Shown here in pieces: positions 37,701-45,344 of a stretch of 64,000 nucleotides of DNA. This stretch comes from Mixophyes australis (taxonomy: Eukaryota > Chordata > Amphibia > Anura > Limnodynastidae), in NCBI GenBank assembly GCA_036250195.1, contig JAVHZZ010000010.1, positions 81,017,257 through 81,081,256 of the forward strand, read 5' to 3'. Each line of letters opens with the position of its first letter. Within the stretch, counting starts at the first letter, position 1. Below the pieces are notes generated by a model. The model was not told where the DNA came from, did not search any database, and worked only from the letters and a program-made list of their open reading frames with translations. A program made the translations under genes and the position numbers.

Positions 37701-38574
37701 TACATTTTATATTAAAATCCACATGATGTTTAAACATATACCAGTTACATAAAAATACATTAACAATAGAGAGGAGAAATGAGAAGAACTGGTAAGGACT
37801 ATTTGTTTCTGGTCAAATTCTCAGCATTCCAAACTCTGTACTCGCCTTGCAGTGTCCGGTGAGCAGCCACTTCCATAGAATTGGGTGATACTGGATAAGT
37901 GGAACTTTGAGCATGACAAGAGGCGCTATTGTCGCATAAGCGAAAACTCCCATTTCTTATGCCAGTTTAAATTGGCCACTATATTGGAAAATAAACCCCC
38001 CAAATATTAGGAATAACAAGTGGAAGGGAAAACGTTGGAATCATAATACGCTCAAAAGCAATTAATTTAAATGGGTGATGAAAGAGCTACAGCATCAGGA
38101 AACAAGCTTACAAATAGTTCTGTATGGAATACAGTTAACACTTTTGAGGGTTTGTAAGTGGTAGGTAGGGTTACTGGTAAGTGCACTTGTAGGTAACAGT
38201 GCTGCTGATTTTAAGAGGTAAAAAGTTTGATAGGGGCCGGCCGATCCTGGCACAGATTATTAGTACTTTATTGGGGTTACAAGGACTTACTTGCTTAAGG
38301 AGAAATTAATGATTAATGTCTCTTCTTTCCAGTGCGGACAGTGAGAAGTCCTCCCGAGCGGCTGCCAGCCTCCTCACTAACATGTGGCAGTACAGCAAAC
38401 TCCACCGTGACTTCAAAGCGGTAAGTAATCGCGTTGATGAACCCTACAGGCCGTCTCTATTTTACCCCACAATGTCCATCATGTCGGGTGCCAAACAAAC
38501 CTGTACCCTTACAACACCTTGTCAATCTTCTTTCACAGAAGGGATACCGGAAGGAAGACTTCCTCAGCCCATGA
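24215..38574 (+). CDS. PKP3: Plakophilin-3, twelve coding exons to the stop codon
   Basis: Plakophilin-3 is an armadillo protein of desmosomal plaques and the nucleus; it links desmoplakin, desmosomal cadherins and plakoglobin in epithelia. Coding exons: 24215-24303, 25169-25863, 30192-30315, 30431-30635, 31903-32077, 32642-32759, 32939-33100, 34194-34379, 35299-35452, 35748-35940, 38333-38420, 38539-38574. Every intron is GT-AG and each phase matches the next exon, giving about 740 codons without a stop; human PKP3 has 797, so only an N-terminal exon of roughly 60-80 codons is missing. Diagnostic peptides include YLMASDPNLQVLGAA, HATGAMRNLIYD, NASEAEIFYNATGFLRN, VENAVCVLRNLSYRLYDEMPP, TTEAAAGALQNITAGDR and the C-terminus KGYRKEDFLSP. 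The head domain (exons at 24215 and 25169) is Ser/Arg/Gln-rich; armadillo repeats run from 30192 on. The 5' exon and promoter are not seen. Confidence 0.97.
24625..24955 (-). mobile_element. LINE 3' tail fragment (family of the 45345 LINE)
   Basis: Read on the minus strand, the words cctaaggatg-like tccttt, ctcttggcctgc, ctagccctgttttcttaagc and the AT-triplet end (aataataataac) match the 3' untranslated part of the LINE at 46680-46990. It is a decayed insertion in a PKP3 intron and carries no coding region. Confidence 0.7.
25169..25863 (+). CDS. PKP3: PKP3 large head-domain exon
   Basis: The acceptor is ctttctcttcag at 25168; the donor is gtaagt at 25864. It is the largest exon, encoding about 231 codons of the basic N-terminal head: SGYSSRSAVDLGGTQRIS, a 13-Gln tract, RPNSYHERV, DYDTMSLRSMRIG, SRTIRAPA-like TRTIRAPAMRTIQRFQS, and APSVRSLAES. 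These correspond in order to SSRSAVDLS, RPVSFHERG, DYDTLSLRSLRLG, TIRAPAVRTLQRFQS and APSVRSLSLS in human PKP3. The exon ends in phase 2 inside a Gly codon completed at 30192. The poly-Gln tract is absent from human PKP3. Confidence 0.97.
25274..25312 (+). repeat. PKP3: Coding CAG/CAA tract (13 Gln) in PKP3
   Basis: Four CAG codons are followed by nine CAA codons, in frame, between VPP and RGYST. A pure triplet array in a coding exon is prone to length change. Confidence 0.97.
25882..26013 (-). mobile_element. SINE 3' tail, 18 bp past a PKP3 splice donor
   Basis: An ATC-triplet array and atttatttatatagcgccac lead into the acagagaactcactcag and ggagcttacagtctaaat words of the SINE tail; the copy ends in an ACAC run. 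Only the 3' third is present. Confidence 0.88.
26065..26242. mobile_element. hAT-type miniature element with 8-bp target duplication
   Basis: A 178-bp element starts cagagtcgtaactta and ends agttatggccttg, a degenerate inverted repeat of the hAT CAG..CTG class. Perfect copies of cctaatgt lie at 26057-26064 and 26243-26250. Internally it is C-rich and codes for nothing. Confidence 0.9.
26950..27030. repeat. Mixed (TG)n/(TA)n microsatellite
   Basis: TG, TATG and TA arrays run for about 80 bp in a PKP3 intron. Confidence 0.95.
27604..29683. mobile_element. Inverted-tip element split by an L1-like LINE
   Basis: The left tip agggcctgatttatcaagg and the right tip ccttgatgaatcaggccttt are inverted partners 2.08 kb apart. 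The left arm runs to about 27820 and the right arm from about 29360; an L1-like relic fills the centre. The order implies that the LINE inserted into the shorter element. Arm similarity beyond the tips is weak. Confidence 0.6.
27825..29350 (+). pseudogene. L1-like LINE, ORF2 C-terminal relic
   Basis: This is the decayed end of an L1-type ORF2. Readable pieces are VTYLGIKVTKTHDSLYKAN, then after a C run HLHWRKPFISWICRVNAIKVN, PPKILFWTLPVLKLP and, near 28080, FRQAWMKRDLLARA. These correspond to the post-polymerase region of L1 ORF2 (YLGI..., LSWLGRINIIKMN, LPKILYLFQALPI). Near 28870-28930 a TSNIFGGLAQLSPF piece resembles the final Cys-rich HIWW..C motif. The frame changes many times, so no protein can be made. 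Confidence 0.78.
30192..30315 (+). CDS. PKP3: PKP3 exon, start of armadillo region
   Basis: The acceptor is gacattcag; the donor caa|gtgagt. It encodes FDDIDMPTAVKYLMASDP through AAFIQHRCYSDTEAKKQ, nearly identical to the first armadillo repeat of plakophilin-3. One base completes the Gly codon from the previous exon. Confidence 0.98.
30431..30635 (+). CDS. PKP3: PKP3 armadillo exon
   Basis: The acceptor is tattttctag; the donor gtaggt. It encodes ARSLQAIPKLVKLFNHSN, EVQRHATGAMRNLIYD and DDELRKNVTG. The intron before it is only 115 bp. Confidence 0.98.
31435..31581. mobile_element. Palindromic hAT-type miniature element
   Basis: A 147-bp near-perfect palindrome starts cagtgttggctaacctg and ends caggttagccaacactg. 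Flanks gtagaaag (31427-31434) and gtataaag (31582-31589) are an 8-bp duplication with one mismatch. The inner word aaactacaagtcccagcatg is common to short palindromic elements of frog and fish genomes. Confidence 0.9.
31903..32077 (+). CDS. PKP3: PKP3 armadillo exon
   Basis: The acceptor is ctactcttcag; the donor ag|gtaccg. It encodes ILWNLSSSDNLKTRLARDT, LTDRVLTPLSGSSG and QQNASEAEIFYNATGFLR, the long loop region of plakophilin armadillo repeats. Confidence 0.98.
32642..32759 (+). CDS. PKP3: PKP3 armadillo exon
   Basis: The acceptor is ctgtcttgtag; the donor aag|gtgaga. It encodes NLSSASEDTRQKMREC and LLDSLVGYTNQTLQAAKYEDK; the first base completes the Arg codon from 32077. Confidence 0.98.
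32939..33100 (+). CDS. PKP3: PKP3 armadillo exon
   Basis: The acceptor is cctttctag; the donor gag|gtaatc. It encodes SVENAVCVLRNLSYRLYDE, MPPSCLQRLEG and VGCFTPQSRKLKE in phase 0 at both ends. Confidence 0.98.
33385..33890 (+). repeat. Dispersed repeat, identity uncertain
   Basis: The block runs from roughly attaggggtcaatacag to tgttactatgttactatg. The words ggttgaacttaatggac, tcttttttcaacctcatc and the short ctatgtta tandem end recur, to my knowledge, in many frog loci. Translated fragments (FIAREG, ADSIDMFKKGLD) hint at a decayed coding region, but I cannot name the element. Confidence 0.5.
34194..34379 (+). CDS. PKP3: PKP3 armadillo exon
   Basis: The acceptor is tttccccccacag; the donor aga|gtaagt. 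It encodes DLAIFAEISKDPKGMELLW, PQIVGLYNRILQQCELN and RHTTEAAAGALQNITAGDR, phase 0 at both ends. Confidence 0.98.
34567..35221 (+). mobile_element. SINE interrupted by a LINE tail
   Basis: The SINE head and core run 34567-34712 (gcagcacagtggcttagtgg to ctccaaaaacata). The body resumes at about 35063 (ggtaggttagttggctgc) and ends in ggcgctatataaataaatg at 35220. The 350 bp between is a minus-strand LINE 3' end. Confidence 0.9.
34712..35062 (-). mobile_element. LINE 3' tail nested in a SINE
   Basis: A 38-bp ATT-triplet array is followed by tttgttgggcgccacaggg, the reverse of the gtggcgccttataaa tail of the LINE at 45345. Further along, gagcttacatcctaaag matches its ctttaggatgtaagctc. The insertion is noncoding and post-dates the SINE. 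Confidence 0.85.
35299..35452 (+). CDS. PKP3: PKP3 armadillo exon
   Basis: The acceptor is ttgtttaacag; the donor t|gtgagt. It encodes WAAVLSGVALEQERILNP, LDRLRTTDHSQLRSLTG and LIRNLSRHAKNKDEM, ending with the first base of a Ser codon. Confidence 0.98.
35748..35940 (+). CDS. PKP3: PKP3 armadillo exon
   Basis: The acceptor is cgctatcag; the donor ag|gtaagt. It encodes STKLVSHLLEKLPAEGG, KSPPAEVIVNIIAVLNNLT and ARDIVYFNGLGKLMYIKRK. Confidence 0.98.
35941..38332. other. PKP3 intron, 2.4 kb, no recognised gene
   Basis: Two direct words, ggggcttattcaatt near 36837 and ggggcatattcaac near 37018, may mark a decayed element. Nothing else is assignable. Confidence 0.5.
38333..38420 (+). CDS. PKP3: PKP3 penultimate coding exon
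   Basis: The acceptor is cttctttccag; the donor gcg|gtaagt. It encodes ADSEKSSRAAASLLTNMWQ and YSKLHRDFKA, matching the end of the last armadillo repeat. Confidence 0.98.
38539..38574 (+). CDS. PKP3: PKP3 last coding exon
   Basis: The acceptor is cttctttcacag. Eleven codons, KGYRKEDFLSP, precede TGA; human PKP3 ends KGYRKEDFLGP. The intron before it is 118 bp. Confidence 0.97.
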   Translation, partial: KGYRKEDFLSP

Positions 38575-40268
38575 TGCGGTGTCTACCGACTACACTAGTG
38601 TCTGCTTCTCATCTTTTATCAGAGGATTGCAAAGAAAGCACTGAATAATTGAGTACTTCCCCAGCCCTTAACCGCACTCCCCTGTGCAAACGCAGTGTTT
38701 GCAGGGGGGCAGTGTATGTAGCTAGATAGTTTAATAAATAGATACATGCATGTGTGCTTGTATTTTTTAACAAAAAAAAAAAAGGAAAAATAAATGAAAA
38801 CTAATGTATGGGTTTGAATGTACAGCATAAATGTCTGTCTGGGTTTATATATTTAATACACGCAAACACATACATACTAGTTAGAAATAAGCTGTGCTTT
38901 TCTAGTTAATGTTAAACTACAGTGCCCAGTATGCCATGCCACCCACGTTTAGCAATAGTTGGAGAGCCAATGGTTGCTTGTCCCTGAATGTTTTCTCTAC
39001 ATAGCTATGGCAGTCTCAGGGATTTTGTCCACCAGTCCGTTAGTCTCCTAAGATGGGAGACCATTTCCGGGAGCGCTGTGCTTGGTATTTTCACAGGAGG
39101 ACTGTATTTTAAATTAAATATTATAAAATGCTTAATAGCGGTTTACAACAGTTAGAATGAATAAACCCTAGTGTGAGTGTGTGTGTGTGGATTTGGGCAG
39201 CCGCGGGTTAGTTCAGCATTACCTTCCCTTTACTCCATTGTATTTTTGCTAATGAGAACACACTGTGTAGTTTTTGAAATCCATTTATTTTGTTTTGTTT
39301 TTTAACTCTCAGGGGAGCATTCCTGTGTGTGCCCATGCTCAAATGTGCCTTGTTTCTTCCTGTATCACCCTTGTAAAGTATAGTGCAGTTTCAGTAAAAC
39401 AAAATAAACTTTTGGATTGTGAAATTGATGTCACGAAGTTCATTATCTCCCGCAAACATGATTTTACCTGGATGGTGAAAGGGTTAAGTAGGGAAATTGT
39501 AGGTATATTACAGCCTCTACATTCCTGGGTGGAGGTGGGATCTTCTCATGCATTCCATGTCTGTGCTGGGGCCTGCCCTGCATAAGAGATTTCTGGAGGT
39601 GAAGACTACATCAGACACGTGGATTCTTGTAGACCTTTAATATGTGGTATAACTGGGGGAAATAATTTGAATTAAGGTCCGTGTATTTGGTGGTTGGTTG
39701 TCTGTCCTTTTTCCTAAACCAGTGGTGATAAACGACTCCAAACTCAAAATATGAATAATTTGCCATCATATCAACCACTCCCCCCCCCCCCACTAATTAA
39801 TTTAAACTTTTTCCAATATACTGTTTGACCCTCATTTATGTTTCATGTAACTAATGACAGTAGCAGGGTATTTGGGGGTAACATTATTGCAAGCTACAGA
39901 TGTTTTAATTTTGCTTGAATAAACACCTTGTTTTACATGCACATGTTATATGAATTCTTCCTTATGTAATACATTACGGTTTTCCTTTTTAAGTGAACTG
40001 TGAAGGTTTTCTTTCTCACCTCTAGTGGAGGAGTAAAATGTATTCACACGTCAAGGCTCCATAAATGTGTATAATTGTCTGTTTTTTTTTGTTTGTTGTT
40101 CTTTTTCTAAATAGTGTACAAAATAAACGCCTTGATATTTCTGCACACAATTTGAACAACTAATTTAGTTGAGTGCATGGAGTATATACACTATTCAAAA
40201 CATCTTGGCAGTAATCAAATAACTATTTCTAGAACATTTGTTTCTTCATGGGGGACTGAATCACCAAC
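38575..40268 (+). other. PKP3: PKP3 3' untranslated region and flank
   Basis: AATAAA hexamers occur at 38789, about 39160, 39403, about 39915 and about 40118. The one at 39403 lies in a unique-looking stretch and is a plausible cleavage signal, but the true end cannot be fixed without transcripts. Near 39046-39090 a segment containing gatgggagacc resembles the 3' half of 5S rRNA. Confidence 0.45.
39403..39408 (+). promoter_or_regulatory. PKP3: Candidate PKP3 polyadenylation signal
   Basis: AATAAA lies 0.83 kb after the stop codon, followed by a T/G-rich stretch (cttttggattgtg). An earlier AATAAA at 38789 in an A-rich run is an alternative. Confidence 0.4.
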
Positions 40269-40277
40269 ATGATTTTG

Positions 40278-40593
40278 GGCAGCACTGTGGCTTAATGGTT
40301 AGCACTTCTGCCTTACAGCACTGGGGTCATGAGTTCAATTCCCGACCATGGCCTTATCTGTGTGGAGTTTGTATGTTCTCCCCGTGTTTGCGTGGGTTTC
40401 CTCCGGGTGCTCTGGTTTCCTCCCACACTCCAAAAACATACTAATATCTTAATTGGCTGCTAACAAATTGACCCTAGTCTGTGTGTGTATGTTAGAGAAT
40501 TTAGACTGTAAGCTCCAATGGGGCAGGGACTGATGTGAGTTCTCTCTACAGCGCTGCGGAATTAGTGGTGCTATATAAATGGTAGTAGTAATA
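40278..40593 (+). mobile_element. tRNA-derived SINE with 9-bp target duplication
   Basis: Full head-core-tail order is present, ending ctatataaatggtagtag. The flank atgattttg occurs at 40269-40277 and again at 40594-40602. Confidence 0.92.
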
Positions 40594-40602
40594 ATGATTT
40601 TG

Positions 40603-41044
40603 ATACTGCTCTTGTGCTGTAAAAATAGCTACAGCATCCACAAATACCTCTGTGACCTCACTGGGGCACTGGTGTGCTCTGATGCTGCTGGCTTGTAAAT
40701 GACATTCTCGTTCTCTACTACCAGCTGGACCAACAGTTCCGCTGACATTGAGGCTGGATTGTTTCTGGGCTGATCCAGCATAAACCTGATGGTCCAGTTA
40801 AGCTCTGTCCATAACACACCTATGAGGACCCTGGACAGACTCAACTCTACAAAACTATTGACATGAGAGCTGATGGTTACTCTCATGTTTATACCGGCTT
40901 ACTAAAATTATAACTGTTACCTCTGAGGGAAACTACACAAAAATATACATTTTATAGTAATTTTCACAACCATTTCCTTGTGAGCACATAGAAGCTATAG
41001 AATAAGCCTGACATTGCAGCTGCCATTCAACATTTGTACACAGT
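40603..41044. other. Non-genic spacer
   Basis: A minus-strand open frame of 85 codons (40629-40886) has no family resemblance that I can see. Confidence 0.45.
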
Positions 41045-41053
41045 TCCCCTCTC

Positions 41054-41544
41054 CGGTGGTAGTTAGTTTCACGGTACTGACTACCCGACACAGAAGACAA
41101 CGATATGAGGATTCCGACTGAATAGTACACCGACCTGCCAAAAAAACTACTTCCCGGAATGCAGATTACTTCAGATCACCAACTGCGACTTGGCTTAAAG
41201 CGGCGATGGACGGAGCCGCCTGTCACTTATGTCATGTAAGTATTATTTTAGGGGTTAGGATTAACCCTAATATCCCTAGGGTTAGGATTAGGGTTAACCC
41301 TAACTCCTAACCCTAATATACCTAACCCCTAATATAGGGGATCCGTCCATCGCCGCTTTAAGCCAAGTCGCGGTTGGTGATGACGTAATTTTCTCCAGCC
41401 GGCTACACAGCGAGACGTGATCTGAAGTAATCTGCATTTCGGTAAGTAGGTTTTTTTGCAGGTCCGTGTACTATTCAGTTGGAATCCTTATGTAATTGTC
41501 TTCTGTGTCGGGGTAGTCAGTACCGTTAATAGGTACTACACCGC
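41054..41544. mobile_element. Fold-back element with telomere-like core
   Basis: Two arms of roughly 190 bp are inverted copies: the left has cggtactgactacccgac, gaatagtacaccgacctgc and gcagattacttcagatca, the right the reverse complements in mirror order. The centre (41250-41335) is a dense cluster of ttaggg/ccctaa words, itself palindromic. tcccctctc lies on both sides (41045-41053 and 41545-41553), an 8-9 bp target duplication of the hAT/Mutator size class. There is no coding capacity. Confidence 0.88.
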
Positions 41545-42058
41545 TCCCCTCTCATGCTCTCTCCCCAGCAGGAGGAGATGCATGGCAGCCTTCACTATGT
41601 GTGGGTGATAGGTACACTTTAAGTAGAAGTATTTAATGTGTATGTCAACCCTATAAGAGTCCTACACCTTTGGAATTATTCAGGTGCAATTTATTTCCAT
41701 ATATCCTTCACCCATACACTATAATTAAGCCCATGAGTAAATTAGGTGTTTTTCTTATTTGGATGTGTTCAACTTCATAGGTCATCAGTTCTGCCCTTTG
41801 TATTTATATATTTTAATTTATTTTATAAGCACCATATTACGCAGAGCTTTTACGGAAAATATTTACTCGTTTGCATCAGTCCCTGCCCCATTGGAGCATA
41901 CAGTCCAAATAATCTACCACACGAGTCCATTGTGTCGGTAGTCCATTATCCTACCAGTATGTTTTTTGACTGTGGGATGCAACCGGAGCACCCAGAGGAA
42001 ACCTACACAAACACAGGGAGAACATGCAAACTCCACATAGACAGTGCATGGTTGTAAT

Positions 42059-42612
42059 CAGCGGCAGAACAAGTGAGCTGTGGGCCCCGATGTGGGGAGG
42101 AGGGAACCGAGGCACACAGCAAACTAGTTCTCTGTGCAGAGGTCCCAGGGCCGTCTTTCCCATTGGGCACAATGGGCAGGTGCCCGGGGGCCCTGCCCCC
42201 CAGGGGGGGCCCCTCAGAGGCAGCGCAAAAAAAAAAAAAAAAAAAAATGGAAAAAAAAAAAAATGAAAATACTTACCTTGCGGTCAGCTGGCGATCCGGC
42301 TCCCTCCCTGGTCTCCTCCGCCATGCGGCGCTCGCAGTGCATGTCGGCCGTGATGTCATCACGCCCACCCGACATCCATTGCAGAGCGCGACGGAGGAGG
42401 AGACCAGGGAGGGAGCCGGATCGCCAGCTGACCGCAAGGTAAGCATTCTGGGCTGCAGGGCCTATATATATATATATATATATCACTTTTTTTAGATATA
42501 GATATATGGGACCCGGTGCACTGCTTTGCCCGGGGGCCAAAAATGTTGTAGAGAGGGCCCCATTATCTCCCTGTGCACCCCACCTGCTGCACCAATGGTA
42601 GTTCCGCCACTG
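42059..42612. mobile_element. Non-autonomous hAT element, 554 bp
   Basis: The ends cagcggcagaac and gttccgccactg are inverted partners. A perfect 8-bp duplication gttgtaat flanks them (42051-42058, 42613-42620), the hallmark of hAT transposition. The inside holds a phrase like another hAT tip (cagggccgtctttcccattg, near 42147), an A-rich run, a long hairpin and a TA microsatellite. Open frames on both strands are consequences of the palindrome. Confidence 0.93.
42272..42443. repeat. 172-bp hairpin with perfect 48-bp arms
   Basis: Bases 42272-42319 are the exact reverse complement of 42396-42443, and the 76 bp between are also partly self-complementary. Each arm ends outward in gcaag|gtaag, a consensus splice donor, one on each strand. 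The region is GC-rich with several CpGs, unlike its AT-rich surroundings. Confidence 0.92.
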
Positions 42613-43018
42613 GTTGTAATTGAATCCATGGCCCCAGTGTGCTGTGATTTTTAACGCCAACTACTGTGCCACCATAATGCCCACTTAGAGTAAATTTTAT
42701 ATAGAATTTGTATAGATTGTTATATTGAATGGTAGAATTCCTATGATGGAAATCTATTGTGAAATCTAGTCTCTGACCTTCTAAACCTGCTCTGTCACTG
42801 CTTGTGCTATATAATAGGTTACCTATTATATAATGCTTGTTGAAGGAATTATTATTTTTTGGTGTGCTGTAGTCAACCTTTTCCCAAGTGAAATGTTGTC
42901 ATTGTATAACTTTTTACTGTGGTTTTTTTTCCCTCCCACTTTATTCTTTGACAAATATTATCTGTACTAGCATATAAAATTCTGTCTTTAAGATGTCGGC
43001 GGTTTAGAAATAGTTGTA

Positions 43019-43305
43019 TCATCATCACCATTTATTTATATATCGCCACTGATTCTGCAGCGCTGTACAGAGAACTCACTCACATCAGTCCCTGCCCCAT
43101 TGGGGCTTACAGTCTAAATTCCCTAACACACACAGACTAGGGTCAATTTGTTAGCAGCCAATTAACCTACTAGAATGTTTTTGGAGTGTGGGAGGAAACC
43201 CACGCAAACACAGGGAGAACATACAAACTCCTCACAGATAAGACCATGGTCGGGAATAGAACTCATGACCCCAGTGCTTTAAGGCAGAAATGCTAACCAC
43301 TAAGC
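43019..43305 (-). mobile_element. tRNA-derived SINE
   Basis: The copy runs from an ATC-triplet tail through tttatttatatatcgccac to the head (gcagaaatgctaaccacta). A short piece of the body carrying ggagcacccgg is missing. Confidence 0.9.
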
Positions 43306-44065
43306 CCAGACATTCTAGATTTGTTATCAGTTGAGTGCAAACCCCAGAGACACTTGGAAGATGGTCTGAATGTATTCTAGACTGATCTAATGCATAGCAA
43401 TTCCCCCCTCGACACAATTGTGAATTAAATGTGCTACTTTGAATACATGCTCTAATGTTCAACATACAGAAGGGCTATAATACTGAGTATTGCATAGAGA
43501 ACAAAAGTAGAAGACCACTCTTCAACAATACAAAAACAGGGACATTGAATAATTTTAAATATGCAGTCTAACGCTTTAAAATGTGTAATCAAAAGCATAT
43601 CGTTAACATTTGTAACAGTACAACTTATGTGATTCCACCAACGTGTCATGTGTCCTGAGGGACATGAATGCCTCCTAGGGTCCTTTTGTCTGGCAGCAAT
43701 CAGAGTCAGCGGATACGGAGGATAAAAGGAATATATTTATATAGCTCAGGCAACTGTTTCAGGTTCATAGATTGCAATTAGTAGACTTGCAGGGTGGAGT
43801 ACAGTTTTGGGATAGTGCAGATCTCTGTGGGTGTGGCTGTAGCTCTGGAAAGGAGATGTGGAATTGCTAAAAAGGGTGGGAACCATTGCTATGGAGACCA
43901 GTCATTTTTGTTTAATCCCATGTGTAGAGTATGTTACATTCTTTTAACAATCCTGCATTAAATGTGCAGTACCTGGGACGTTTTCAGTTTTTGCAGACAT
44001 ATAACATATTAGAGAGAAAAGGTAATAACACCACTTCAGAGAAGGTGGTAAACGTTTAAAGAGCA
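43306..44065. other. Non-genic spacer
   Basis: No exon recognised. The block from about 43650 (tcctgagggacatgaatg) onward may be repeat-derived, without clear ends. Confidence 0.4.
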
Positions 44066-44312
44066 ATGATCATCATCATCATTTATTTATATAGCGCCAC
44101 TGATTCCGCAGCACTGTACAGAGAACTCATTCACATCAGTCCCTGCCCCATTGGAGCTTACAGTCTAAATTCCCTAATATAGACACACACTCACACACAT
44201 ACAGACAGAGAGGGAGACAGACAGAGTGGGAGAGACTAGGGTCAATTTTGATAGCAACCAATTAACCTACTAGTATGTTTTTGGAGTGTGGGAGGAAACC
44301 GGAGCACCCGGA
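44066..44312 (-). mobile_element. SINE, lacking the tRNA head
   Basis: It has an ATC-triplet tail, the gcgccactgattccgcagc tail and the core up to ggaaaccggagcacccgg, then stops. It is a 5'-truncated copy, as LINE-driven insertion often leaves. Confidence 0.9.
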
Positions 44313-45344
44313 TGATGGTTCGCAAAATGGGGAACACCTTACAGTTTGCATAAATTCCCACCAGGTCTAGCTCCGATCTCTTTTCAGCACTTTTGTGGAA
44401 AATAAAATTATGTAATTGCAACTAGATCATTATCCATTGAAACTCTCCCATTGTCTCTAATCCACCCATCATTCAGAGTGACAAATTGCTCCTTTTCAAA
44501 ACATCTTGAGATGTTCTCAATGATGTAGCCATGTGATTTCATAGCACATTTTTATGCTGCCCTATTTTTTTTTTTTTATTTACTGTCCATGGTTGTTTTT
44601 AATAAAAGGGCATACATCCAGGGCCCAAGAGGCTCAATTTCCTTGTAATGGAACCTGGATCAGAGAGGCCTAAAAGGAGCCCCCAAAAGACAAGAGCCTT
44701 TAATTCAGAGAGTAGATCTCCCCTTTAATATTGATTTCCTAACAGAGGTTATCATAAAATCTCCTGGTTCAAATAAAAACAAAAGACTATGGTGCTTAAT
44801 TTTAGCCTAATAGTCTTAATCCAGGTCCTTAGATAGGCCACGATTGACTTTTCACTTATCCTAGGACTAACGTAAGCCAGAGTTGTTATGCCAATCAAGT
44901 CCTAACTATAAACCTAGTTGCAGCTCTGACATGATCCCAAGTCAGATTTAGAAATGCTCGGAAACTTCAAAACAATTTTTGAAGTTTAGAACGGATTCAA
45001 GCATCTCTAGTCGTAATAGAGATCTGCTCTTACCTCCCTAAATGCTAACAATGTTACTGTAATTTGTATTAGTGGCAAACCTAAGAACATTCTTAATAAT
45101 GTGACTAAAACATAATGCACCAGATTCAGGTAGTGAGGACTGGAAAGGGAAATAATGGCCAGAATGGGTGGAGCTGACAGGAAGGTGACGGTAACTCAAA
45201 TAACTGTGCATTACAACAGTGGTATAGAAGAGCATCTCTGAACACAAAGCACCTTGAACATTGAAGTGGGTGAAAGACCACTAGTGCCTCTTCTGTCAGC
45301 TAAGAACAGGAAAACTACAATGGGCATGGGCTCATCAAAACTGT
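44313..45344. other. Non-genic spacer
   Basis: Unassigned AT-rich sequence with a T run near 44565. No supported gene. Confidence 0.45.

Larger units (their letters stand above)
41810..42680 (-). mobile_element. Old SINE split by a hAT insertion
   Basis: The tail and core (tttataagcaccatattacg to ctccacatagacagtgcatg) lie at 41810-42058. The tRNA head (gaatccatggccccagtg to actgtgccaccata) lies at 42613-42680. The 554-bp insertion between is the hAT element listed next. Confidence 0.85.

Noticed and set aside
40629..40886. Minus-strand 85-codon ORF
   Set aside because: No recognisable domain, no splice context, and flanked by SINE and spacer.
42073..42660. Overlapping long ORFs on both strands
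   Set aside because: A palindrome keeps both strands open; the region is inside a hAT element with no transposase motif.
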